A DNA stretch of 64,000 nt from Brachionus plicatilis. Its lineage: Eukaryota > Rotifera > Eurotatoria > Ploima > Brachionidae. The translations under genes and the position numbers were made by a program. Of the stretch, positions 1-9,935 are shown piece after piece; position 1 is the stretch's first letter; each line of letters starts with the position of its first letter. The notes under the pieces are model-generated. The model had not been told where the DNA came from. It did no database searches and saw nothing but the letters and a program-made list of their open reading frames with translations. The DNA lies in NCBI GenBank assembly GCA_010279815.1, contig QEOQ01000640.1, positions 844,244-908,243 on the forward strand, in the 5' to 3' direction.

Positions 1-219
1 AGCAGAGCTTTTGATATGCGAGTAACGAAACCTTAAAAGATATTTTTGTATGTGCTGTAATTGGATTTTTATCCAATAGATGTTAATTTTTTCGCGAATC
101 AATTCGAATCTAATCCAATAGTTCTGCTTACTTTCCCCTCAAATCAAATTGATTCAGTCCAAAACCGAACGGTCTTGTTTGGTTAATAAGCTCGTCTCGG
201 CTTGGCTCGTTCCTCGCAA
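1..219. repeat. Dispersed repeat copy 1 (MITE-like, inverted ends)
   Basis: The left end (about 1-28) carries GCGAGTAACGA. The right end (about 203-217) carries CTCGTTCCTCGC, nearly its reverse complement. The same two end sequences, beginning AGCAGAGCTTT and ending with the CTCGTTCCTCGC block, recur at 61892-62680. The copy may start before position 1. It abuts the 3' side of the LINE, so the LINE reading frame appears to run into it. The superfamily is not recognised, and no transposase is seen. Confidence 0.5.
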
Positions 220-2230
220 TAAATCAGGAAAAAAAGAAGAAATTACTAGGTAGCAATTACACAATGGAGTTGGATATTCGATATATCTTGATTCGAAACC
301 TTCTCTGTATTCTTCCACTAGACTGACGACCAGTGGAACAGAATGATTCAATCCTGCCCTGACATATCTCTCACTCAACTCAAAAAGTCGATTTGTAACT
401 GTTAGGAGTTTAAGTTTATTGAAGGCCTCTTGGTGCATAATATTTGAGGGTGTATCATATTTCAGCTTCAAAATAGATCGAAATGCTGAATTTTGAATTA
501 CTTGTATTTTTTTTATGTTAGTTTCTGAGAATGAATTTAAACAAGGAAAAGAATAATCCAAGATTGATCCTATCAAGGATTTGTAAAGATTACCTAATGT
601 TTTTGGTCTTAGACCCCATTTCCTATTTGAAAGATATTTTATTAAGTTAAGCCTTGAATTACAACGTTCTTTTAATTCATCCACCATTGGACTAAAAGTA
701 AGTTTTGAGTCTAATGTTATTCCTAAGAATTTAACTTTTTCCTCTTTATTTAAATTACTTTTATTAATTTTAAGGTCAAGATTAATTTTAACTTTAGTTT
801 TTTTCTCAAAGATCATATAACATGATTTCTCAACAGAAATTTTCATTTTCCATTTGAAAAGCCATATTTCAACTTCTTTTAAGTAATTATTAATCACTTT
901 TTCAAGATTTCCCATCTTTTTAAAAGTAAAAAAAGTAGCCAAATCATCTGCAAAAAGAAGAGAGTATTGGCAATTTGTTTTGTTTCTTTTTGGCATGTCA
1001 TTTATAAAAATGCTAAAAAGAAGTGGACTAATTACCGACCCTTGTGGAACTCCTGCTTTAATAGGGTATTGATCACTTAAATGACCATTTACTTTTACTC
1101 TAAAGGATCTTAAATGCAAAAACGATCTTATCCAATGAATGAGATAAGGAGGTAGATTTATTTTAATTAACTTATAAATTAGTCCATCATGCCAAACTCG
1201 ATCAAAAGCTTTAGAAATGTCAAAATATAGACAGCAGACTTTTTTCTTTCTATTAAAACTCAACGACTTTTTGAATGAGAAAATAAAGATTATCTGCAGT
1301 GCGTCTGTGTTTTCTAAATCCTGATTGCTCATGTATCAGTAATTTGTTGTTCTCAAGAAAATTATATATTCTGGTGTAAATAATGCGTTCAAGTAGTTTT
1401 CCAAGACAACTTGTCATACTAATTGGACGATAGTTGTTAGGGTCTTGAGTAGGAAAAGATTTCTTAGGGATCATGGTTATGCTTGCTATTTTCCAGGATT
1501 TTGGAACCTGGCCTATTTCCATACTCTTATTAAAGAGTAGACTTATTTCAAATAAAGTCTCTATAGGTAAATTTTTTAACATGAGGTTATGGATACGATC
1601 AAGACCAGACCCCCCTATTTCTTTTAATTTTTTTAAAGCTTTTGTAATTTCTAAGAGAGTGATAGGTTCATATAGATTATTTTGTAATTTATTTTTTTCT
1701 TTATCCTTTATTGTTTGTGAAACTTCACAGTTATCATCAGATCCAACAAAATCAAGATGAGGACTAAAGGTTGTGGCTAAAAGATCACCAAAGATTTTTC
1801 CTTTATCTGTATCTGAATTATATTCTTTGCCATCTTTAAGTAACGATGGTATTTGTCTTGTAAGTTTTTTTGTCCTGAACTTATTTGTTTTCCTCCAAAA
1901 AGGTCTACTTGAAAGTGGATTTTTTCCTATTTTACTCATAAACTCGAGCCAGTTTTGATTCCAAAATTCTTTAAGACCGAGACGTAGTTCAGATGTAAGC
2001 TTATTAAATGATACCTTTAAAGAAGGACATCTTGATTTTTGGAAAAGTTTTCTCATTTTCCTTCGTTCTTTAATTAATATTACAATATTTTTTGGTAAGC
2101 TAGATTTAAATAACTTTTGAGAGTAGAGGGGTATACTTTTTTGAGCAGCGTGAATGATCTTTTTTGAGATGTGTTCATTTAGCTCGTCCTTTTGTTCCAG
2201 AAATATATTGCAGAAGGATTTTACCAAAAC
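220..2230 (-). mobile_element. 5'-truncated Jockey-type non-LTR retrotransposon (LINE), frameshifted
   Basis: Two overlapping minus-strand frames (about 2227-1253 and 1332-154) together cover the pre-RT linker and reverse transcriptase of a non-LTR retrotransposon. The first holds NYRPISMTSCLGKLLERII and QSGFRKHRRT. The second holds motif A FDISKAFDRVW, motif B AGVPQGSVISPLLF, the catalytic FADD box in SLLFADDLATFF, then VKFLGITLDSKLTF and the thumb. The change of frame near 1255-1330 shows a small indel, so the copy is probably dead. No endonuclease or ORF1 is present, so the 5' end is lost. The upstream break at about 2215-2232 lies against an Hv1 exon. Clade assignment to Jockey or a close relative is by motif resemblance only. 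Confidence 0.85.
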
Positions 2231-2232
2231 AG

Positions 2233-2720
2233 CTCACAAATTGTGGGTTATCTCAACAAAACGTTGACCAAGGCTCATCAGACACGATCAAATTTTGAAG
2301 TGGGCCATATCATTTTATCAGTTGTCATTCTCACTATTCTCAGTCTATTTATCATGGAAATGATTTCAAAGCTAATTTTTACACCAAGAATGTTTTTAAA
2401 ACGCAAGCTGGAAATTCTGGAAGCAATAATTATAGTTATTAGTTTTGGTCTAGATTTAACTTTAGTGATTGGTAAATCCGATATTGCATCAATTGTTAGT
2501 TTGGTTACTTTAATTCGCTTGTGGAGAGTTGGTTTGGTATTAGATGGTAAGAAAATTTTTCTAGTAAAAAATTTATAACCCTTACTTTTAAGTTTTTTTA
2601 ACAAATAAACATATAACACGGCAAAAAAAGATACACAGTTTAAAGAATAGAAGAAATGAGCTTAAAATAGAACTAGAATCTTTAAAGCAAATAAGAGAAA
2701 GAAATAATGCAAACACTTAA
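2233..2720 (+). CDS. HVCN1: Voltage-gated proton channel Hv1, C-terminal exons (partial)
   Basis: Partial gene. Exon A, about 2233-2546, encodes an S1-S2 linker, S2 (FIMEMISKLIF), S3 (LEILEAIIIVISFGLDL) and S4 (LIRLWRVGLVLD). A 46-nt intron (2547-2592, GTAAGA..AAG) joins in phase to exon B, 2593-2720. Exon B gives a basic segment and a coiled coil of about 40 residues ending in TAA. This matches the Hv1 layout of a voltage-sensor domain followed by a dimerising coiled coil and no pore domain. Hv1 moves protons out across the membrane in response to voltage and pH. S1 and the N-terminus, with the selectivity aspartate, are not visible; they lie upstream of the LINE or outside the window. The S4 run keeps RLWR, but the usual third arginine is leucine. 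The exact 5' edge of exon A is uncertain because the LINE boundary falls there. Confidence 0.75.
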
Positions 2721-3482
2721 TTTCTTATTTAATTAATAGATGAGAAAAAGATTGTTTAATTTTCAAAATTTATTTTTGTCTAATTAATTGAAAATTGTTG
2801 CAAAATTTAATCATTCTTTATTAAAAAATAAAATTTTTAAAAATTTCTGTATATTTCAATATTAAATTACACATAAAAAATCTAAATTTTTGTACTTCTC
2901 TCTAAAAATTTTAATTTAAATATAAAAATTTACAAAAGAAAAAAAATGCTGATTTTGATATTTCGTGTTTTTTTTAAACTTTCAAAAATGTATTTTTATC
3001 AACTTTTCATCTACGGTGTTATCAGAGGTTTGACGAAATTACTAAATTTCAATTTTTTTTGTAACCATCAATTTGCTAATTTAAAATTTTTAAAAATCTT
3101 ACATCAAAACAAAATTATAAATTTTGGATTAAGAATTTCTGAAAATGCTAGTCTTTTTATTAAAAGCTTAATTATAATAACGAAAAATGATAATTTTTAA
3201 CATTAAGACATTAAGACAAGGGTTCAGGCGGCTTTAAAGACCCTTTTTGATGCTTATTTTGCTCTTTGTTCATAATTTTTTATGCTTTATATATTTACTC
3301 ATTTTTGAGAATTTTTTTTTTCATCAAATGTAAAATTAAAAAATGTTATAATAAATCAATATTATTATTATGAAGACTTTGATAATCAAAAACTGAAGAA
3401 ACTAACATAGACAAAACTTCGAAAAATGGAACGATATGGATAAGATTAGAAAGATGGAGAAAGGATAAGTCTTAGAAAAAAG
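2721..3482. other. AT-rich intergenic stretch, no gene seen
   Basis: This lies between the Hv1 stop and the foldback element. An 84-codon plus-strand frame at 2946-3200 is composed of AT-rich codons (Phe, Leu, Lys, Asn, Ile) and matches nothing recognisable, so it is not called a gene. Confidence 0.5.
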
Positions 3483-4530
3483 ATTACCGTAATTCCGTGT
3501 TGGGGGACGCGTGCATTAATACCCAAAGTCATATGTGAAGTGCATGCACAGACATTAACCCCTTCCATGTTAAAAAAATACTATTAAAGGTTCGACGCAC
3601 TACATGTGCAACTTTGGGTATTAACGCGTGATACTAGTAAAAAAACCAAGTTTAAATGTCGAGTTAATAATCAAAAAATCTTTTTTAGAGCAACACTTTA
3701 ATTTGAAATTTTCTGAAATATTAAAAAAATAATTTTGCATATTTCAACTTTTAGTGCGACCATTCAAACAAAATTATGAAAATGTTTTTTAATATTAAAA
3801 ATTATTTTTTTTATGCTTATCTAGTTATAGATGCAGCTTTTTTTTTAAAGATTTAAAAAATCATACGATATTTCATAGAATATAAATATTAAAAAAATAT
3901 GACAAAGTCTTGAATTAATTTTAAGAGCGGCGTTTAAAGACAATATTAAAATAAAAAAAATACTTTTTGAAAATCTTAATTTGATGATTTGTTTTTTGAG
4001 CCCTTTTTCCTACCAAGAGGCTTTCGAACACTCCCATCTTTGTTTAAAACTACAACTGGAGTAATATCAACTCTATTCAAGTTTAAACTTTGAAGAGGTC
4101 GACGCATAACTTCCTCATTCTGGTTTGAAATTATCTATGAAATATCGTATGATTTTTTAAATCTTTAAAAAAAAAGCTGCATCTATAACTAGATAAGCAT
4201 AAAAAAAATAATTTTTAATATTAAAAAACATTTTCATAATTTTGTTTGAATGGTCGCACTAAAAGTTGAAATATGCAAAATTATTTTTTTAATATTTCAG
4301 AAAATTTCAAATTAAAGTGTTGCTCTAAAAAAGATTTTTTGATTATTAACTCGACATTTAAACTTGGTTTTTTTACTAGTATCACGCGTTAATACCCAAA
4401 GTTGCACATGTAGTGCGTCGAACCTTCAATAGTATTTTTTTAACATGGAAGGGGTTAATGTCTGTGCATGCACTTCACATATGACTTTGGGTATTAATGC
4501 ACGCGTCCCCCAACACGGAATTACGGTAAT
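3483..4530. mobile_element. Foldback element with 395-bp near-perfect inverted arms
   Basis: The left arm 3483-3877 and right arm 4136-4530 are reverse complements over 395 bp. By eye only one mismatch is seen (near 3586, A against G). Both arms start ATTACCGTAATTCCGTG inward and share internal blocks with GGGGGACGCG and TTTGGGTATTAACGCG. A 258-bp loop separates them. The extremes are palindromic (TTACCGTAA / TTACGGTAA), so the exact target duplication is unclear; TA or TTA is possible. The arm identity implies a recent insertion or ongoing arm homogenisation. The superfamily is not identified. Confidence 0.9.
3976..4134 (-). pseudogene. AT-hook-like C-terminal coding fragment inside the foldback loop
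   Basis: The loop of the foldback element carries an open minus-strand frame ending in TAA at 3976. Its last residues are rich in basic and glycine residues, with the run KPLGRKKGSKNK. This resembles an AT-hook or nuclear targeting tail of a DNA-binding protein. The frame has no start codon and closes upstream at a TAG near 4143, so it is a 3' end captured from a larger gene, probably the parent transposase. A related tail (GGRSKGSKNKK) occurs at 34740-34859. Confidence 0.5.
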
Positions 4531-6088
4531 TTTAATGAGAAAGTTGGATCAACAAAATAAACGTCAGATAAATGAGACCAAACTTTTAGCATTTTTATGA
4601 TTTTTGACATGCCAATAAAAAATTTGGTAAATTAAGCGTATAGCCTACAACTCCAATTACTTCAGTTTCCTCTAGAAAGCGCTTAGCAAGCACTGAGATT
4701 GATTCATCTGCAAAAAAAAGTCTCAAATTAGGTTATGTAATGGAAACAAATTGAACTTTAATTGTGACAAATGCAATCAATTTCATGTGGTTCTTGTCTA
4801 AGGGAGGTTTTCAAAACGATTTGTAAAAAAAATAACAAACAAGGACTGAGAATATATATAAAATCATAATTTTTTTAGATAATGAACATTTTTGCTTGAA
4901 TTTTTATCAATTTTTTTTCAAATAAATTTTGGTTTTTACTTAAATCTAGACATCATTTTTTTGAAAGCTAAACAAAAATGATAAAATAAATTTATTTTTG
5001 CAATCTGTAACGTCTTTTAACATATTTTCAATGAATAATCTAGTTTATTTTATCTAAAAAGCAAATCTTGCTTTAGGGCTTTTATGTACCTCTATGGTCC
5101 TTAACGTAAAAAAATAAAATTGGGCCTTTGAGTGCTAAGTTTTTTATTGAAAAAAATTTGAAAAATTAATTGTCGAGACAGTTAGATCTAATATTGAAAC
5201 ATTAAATTTTTTATTCAAAAAATTCAATAAAAATAAAATTTATTTGCTTAAAATAAATTAAGGAAATAAATAGTTCATATATTTTTTACAAAAATTGAAA
5301 ATTTGGTTAAATTACATTATTTATCGTTTTTATAGGTAAGCTTTGTTAAGAATTATTTAAAATCCTCCATAAAAGTACTTTCTTAACCTTGAAGAGAGCA
5401 AAAAACTTGGTCTTTGAGATTTTGTCCAAAAAAAAAATCACACTTTTGAGGCCAATTTAAAAGAGAATATTTAAAAATTTAAATCTAAAAATTATATTGG
5501 TAAGTTTGCTTTAAAAAAATTATAATTGACTCAATATTTTACAGTATAACAAAAAACATTCTATATATTATTAAAAGCTTTTATTTAAAAAGCAGTGGAT
5601 TCATACAAAGTCTAGGTGTCATTCAACTTCTTTGGGTAAAATAATTTTTTTTTAATTTGATTTAAAAAATAAACTTTAAAGAGTTTATTTGATTCTAATT
5701 TTAAGTTCATTTTTTTCTAAAAATAAATTTTTCATTTTAACATTTGAGATTATTAAAAAAGTAAATTGTTTGCTTTCAAAATTTAATTCGAAATTTAAAA
5801 ACAGCAAGCAACGAATTGCATTGCATCTTTCTATAAATAAGATAATTTTAATAAAATTAATGTTTTATCCAAGATTCAACATGTTATTATTAAACAGAAT
5901 TTAATTTAATTTTAAGTTTTAATTACTTAATAGACATTTGAATTTGATTGTAAAAAACCCTTTATGGGGATTAATTGAGTGGTTTAATCCAGTTAAATTT
6001 TAATATTTAACAACCCTCGATACATGATTCAAAAAAAATCAAAACTTAACAAAAATATACTAAAAGGATGAAAATTTAGTTGAACACT
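4531..6088. other. AT-rich intergenic stretch, no gene seen
   Basis: No conserved coding sequence or clear repeat was recognised. The 71-codon plus-strand frame at 5689-5904 is low-complexity and not supported as a gene. Confidence 0.5.
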
Positions 6089-6466
6089 TACAGTGGTGAT
6101 TTGATAAAAGTATTTTACGAAAAATTATGTAAAATACCGTAAATTAACCAAATTTTACCACATTTTACGTAAAAATCGAAAATTTAAGAAACCTTTTTTT
6201 ATAACAATTTAAAAATAACTATTTTTTTGACCAATTTATGAAAAAAAAACTGTCTTAAATTTTCTATTTTTGGAAAAAAAAGACATTTTTTCAAAAAATT
6301 TTGAATTTTGAATTGGCTGTTTTTAATTTTACCAAATTTTACTAAAATTATCTCAATATCCTGAAAATTTACGTAATTTTTCGTAAAATGCTTCTTTTTC
6401 ACTTTTCGGATTTTTCGGTATTTTACGTAATTTTTCGTAAAATACTGTTATCAAATCACCACTGTA
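6089..6466. mobile_element. Tc1/mariner-type MITE with TA target duplication
   Basis: The element spans 6091-6464 and is flanked on both sides by TA (6089-6090 and 6465-6466). The inverted ends of about 50 bp begin CAGTGGTGATTTGATAA and run through TATTTTACGAAAAATTA with few mismatches. The interior is made of degenerate TTTTACGTAAATTTTCG-like units. No transposase is encoded. TA duplication and CAGT ends point to a Tc1/mariner (IS630) source. Confidence 0.85.
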
Positions 6467-6675
6467 CTTTTAATTCAAATATAAATTGTAAGGAGATTTT
6501 TTTAAAAAACTTTAAATAATTTATTATTTAAATATATTTCAACACCAAAAATAAACATTTAAAAAAATTATTTCTTTAATTCCTTTTAAGAATTTTACAA
6601 AATTTCAAAATTGGCTTCTTTTATTTACAAAAGCATTACTCTTGCTATTAATGAGCATTATTTCATACAATTAAA

Positions 6676-9600
6676 TTAGCCTTGGGCACTTTCTTCATCT
6701 GTTTTTTGTCCTGAAGTTAGCATTTGAATATCGACCTGGCTTATCAGCGTACTAATTGGTTCACCTGACCAATATAATTTTAATTCACGACTAATCAATG
6801 CTGTCATGAAAGAAAATATCAATAAAATTGGACACAAATATAGCAAAGCAGGTTGTGCCATGTTCATAAAGAGCAGACCCATAAATGCCAAAAGTAGTCC
6901 TATTATGTATCCAATAACATTAATGATAAAATATTTTGGAAAACGGCTATTTCCAATTGCTCTGTCAAAAATAATAGCATAATTGACACTCAATCCGGGT
7001 ACTAAAATGTCTCCAAGACCAAGTAAGCTAAACGAAAAATCATAATAATAGGAGCATAAACGACGCTGGTAGTTTAAATGTGGGATTATGATTACAACTG
7101 GAAGCTAATATGGAAAAAAAAGATTTGATTATTTTATAAAATTTAGTTTGGTCAAAGCTTACTCGGTTAGAAGTGTCGGGTGTGCGGTTTCCAAATTGAA
7201 GATTTGACCAGTCCTGAGGTCCACTGGAAGCTGACGCATCTTTGCCGCCAAAAGCGACTGCTTCCATTATGCTAGTTCCCTTTATTAAACAATTATATTT
7301 TTTAATCAACTAGGAACAAGTATTGCTGTGAGTTTTCAAACTTTTAGATAAATTTTCAAAATTTTTTTAAAGTTCAAGATAAGATAAAATTGAGATTTAA
7401 AAATTAATTTTTTTTTAATTTGTTCGACTCGTCTTTTTTTAAATAAACTGAGTTATTAATTATGAAAGATTTGTTATTTCTTCAAGCTTTTGAATTTAAA
7501 AGGTTTGAAGCAAATAGCTTAAATAATATTAAAATCAAAAGGTAGTCTTTATTTTTTGGAAAAATTTATTTTTTATTCATTTCAGCGTCGAATATTTGAA
7601 AGAATAATTACATTTTCTTTAAATGCTTGTTCTAAATTTAAATCGCTTGTTGAAATAATTAAAAATTCCTCAAGAAACTGAAAACCCAGATGAAAGAAAT
7701 GGTTGAACCGATGGCCAAATTAAAAAATAATGAAAGAAATTGGAAAGTTGAAGTTTATGATCAATTTTTGATGCTCAAAAAGATCAAATCAAATCAAACT
7801 AAAACTATAAAATAAATTTAAATTTTTTAATAGATTTAGTGCAGAAGTAAATTTTTGGTTTCAACATACTATGTTAAATCTAAAGGTAAAATCTGCAAAA
7901 GTGTGCAAAAAATTATCCACTTTAAATAGCATCATTTCGATGGTGTACACCTTGCATTGTCCATTTTGATGTTGCAGAGTTAATTTTTTTATTTAACATA
8001 GTATGTTAAATTCAAAAATGTATCTCTGCATTATTTCTATTTTGAAATAACAATTTATTTAATAGTTTTAGTTTGATTTGTTAATTTTGAGCATCAAAAA
8101 TTGATCATAAACTTCAAATTGCCAAGAAATTTTTATCAAAAGAAAGAGCTTCAAAATGAATTGCATTGTGATCAACAGATCAAGTTAAAGTTTTCAATAA
8201 AATATATCTAATTTATAAAGATTTTTAGGAATTATTTGAATTATTTAGCAAGAATATGTTATTGTGAACTTTTTTAAAAATTCTGTATTTTAACTAATTA
8301 ATTTTTTTTAATTTAAATTATCAATATTTTTTCAATGAATTTAAGTAAATGATGTATTAATCAGTCGTCTGGGACAGGGGCACTTACCGTTTGATTAGCA
8401 TTGAAAAATTAAATTTCTAATAAAAATGATCCTAGCTCAAAATTTTATTAAATGAAGAATACCTTTTTTAATTCAAAATTTTTTTCTTAGAATAAAATAA
8501 CAATGAAAAAGCCCTTTTTTGGAAAAAAATTAGCTATGTTTTCTTGATTTTTGTCAAAAAAATTTCTAAACTAATTAAGCAATTTTTCTCTTAATCCAGG
8601 CATAGGAAGGAAATATTAACTTACCTTGGTAAATGTCGGTGTAATAAATACCATAAATATATCATATAAAAAGAAGACAACAAGAATAATTGTGACGGTT
8701 TTGTACTTGCTCAGTCTGTAAAAAGACAAAGCATTTGCGGCAAGTGACAAGGCCATCACATTTTGGAGACTCCATGACCACTCTTCATGCCGAAAAATAA
8801 ACCACAAAATGCATATGCTGATAGAAATTAGAGTCAAAAAAACTTTGGCTGGCTGCAAAGTTAGCTTTTTGTTTAATGGCAAATTTAATGTTGGCAATCT
8901 AGGTAAAATATTTAGATTTTGGCTAAGCTTGGATAATTTTCTCAAATTACTTGTATTTTAAAATCTCAAAACTTTCTATTACCAAACAACCTATTCTATA
9001 AATTGACGATGCTGCGCCCAAACAAAAAATTGCATAGATTACATAAACTAAATGATTGTTTAAAATTAAAAAATTAAAATCTTTTAACAAGTACTCATGT
9101 AATCAAAGAAATAGTAAAGCATTAGAAGCATTCCAACAACAAATATGAGCAATACCAGGATCGACCAATATCCAACACTGATTGTGAGCGAGTGCTTATG
9201 ATCCTCGTCTTTTTTGCTCTCTTCATTTTCAATTAGACTAGAAGAATTTACTTGGTTCTCATTGATTTCATCGGCAAAATTTTGGTTAATTTCACCACTT
9301 GAATTTGGCTTTTCCAGCTTGATATTGAACTCGTGGCGAGTCCAAATTCCACCGAAAATTATGGTCAAGCTTGCTATAGCCCATATAACTAGCAAAGAGC
9401 CGTCAAAGCGTGAAAGATCCGATTGAACAACAGTCAAATTGGTTTCACCTTCCAAAAAAAAGGAAACTTTTTTGGCAAATTCATCGGCCATAAATGCGTA
9501 GGATGCAGTCAAATTTATCAACGAAGTATTGATACTCTTTAAAAAATTAAGAAAAAAAATTTTAAAGATAAAACTTTTAATTCAAGTATTTAAAATTTGA

Positions 9601-9935
9601 GTACTAACAATGGGACCATCAGTTCCTAGAATAACCAATTTAGGCGCATGCTCCTGTATGTTAGTTGCCATGTCTGTGAACGAACATCTTGGAGTGGGAA
9701 CATGCAAATAGTAAGCACTAGTGTTTGGCTTGGAACCGTCTTTGAAGGGCTGACAAGCATCTTCGCCGACCAAATTTACTAATTTTAATTCTTTGTCAAT
9801 CGAGGTTTCTTGCGGTATGGGCTTTTTCAATGCGCATATGTCAAGCGATTCTTCTGAATGCCTAAATTTTAGAATTACCAAATCGCATTGTGAACATTTG
9901 ACTAAAAAAAATAGCAGAAAATAGCGGATTGTCAT
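6676..9935 (-). CDS. SPPL2: Signal peptide peptidase-like 2 (SPPL2), GxGD intramembrane aspartyl protease
   Basis: Six exons: 9935-9609, 9536-9095, 9047-9008, 8949-8625, 7279-7163 and 7104-6676, giving about 559 residues. The protein starts with a signal peptide (MTIRYFLLFFLVKCSQC) and a luminal PA-type domain (to about residue 150). A multi-span protease core follows, with the first catalytic aspartate in FFLYDIFM (about 365), the second in LLGLGDILVPG (about 450) and the PAL box in QPALLYL (about 505). All three signature motifs are intact, so an active enzyme is expected. SPPL2 enzymes cut type II membrane protein stubs in endosomes and lysosomes. The exon 3 to 4 junction is the least sure: GTCAAT was chosen as donor because it restores frame and family length. 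The 1.3-kb intron 4 holds a foldback repeat. A poly(A) signal on the minus strand lies at 6625-6620. Confidence 0.93.
7748..8117. repeat. Foldback/MITE-like inverted repeat in SPPL2 intron 4
   Basis: The left arm begins TTGAAGTTTATGATCAATTT (7748). The right arm ends with its reverse complement (to 8117), with about 70 bp of imperfect pairing that continues through TAGTTTTAGTTTGATTT. Inside, a second pair (CATACTATGTTAAAT near 7866 and ATTTAACATAGTATG near 7990) can also pair. No coding capacity. The element sits inside an intron and does not disturb the flanking splice sites. Confidence 0.7.

Noticed and set aside
2946..3200. 84-codon plus-strand frame
   Set aside because: AT-driven codons (Phe, Leu, Asn, Lys, Ile), no motif, no splice context.
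9214..9426. 70-codon plus-strand frame inside SPPL2 exon 2
   Set aside because: Antisense shadow of a well-supported exon.
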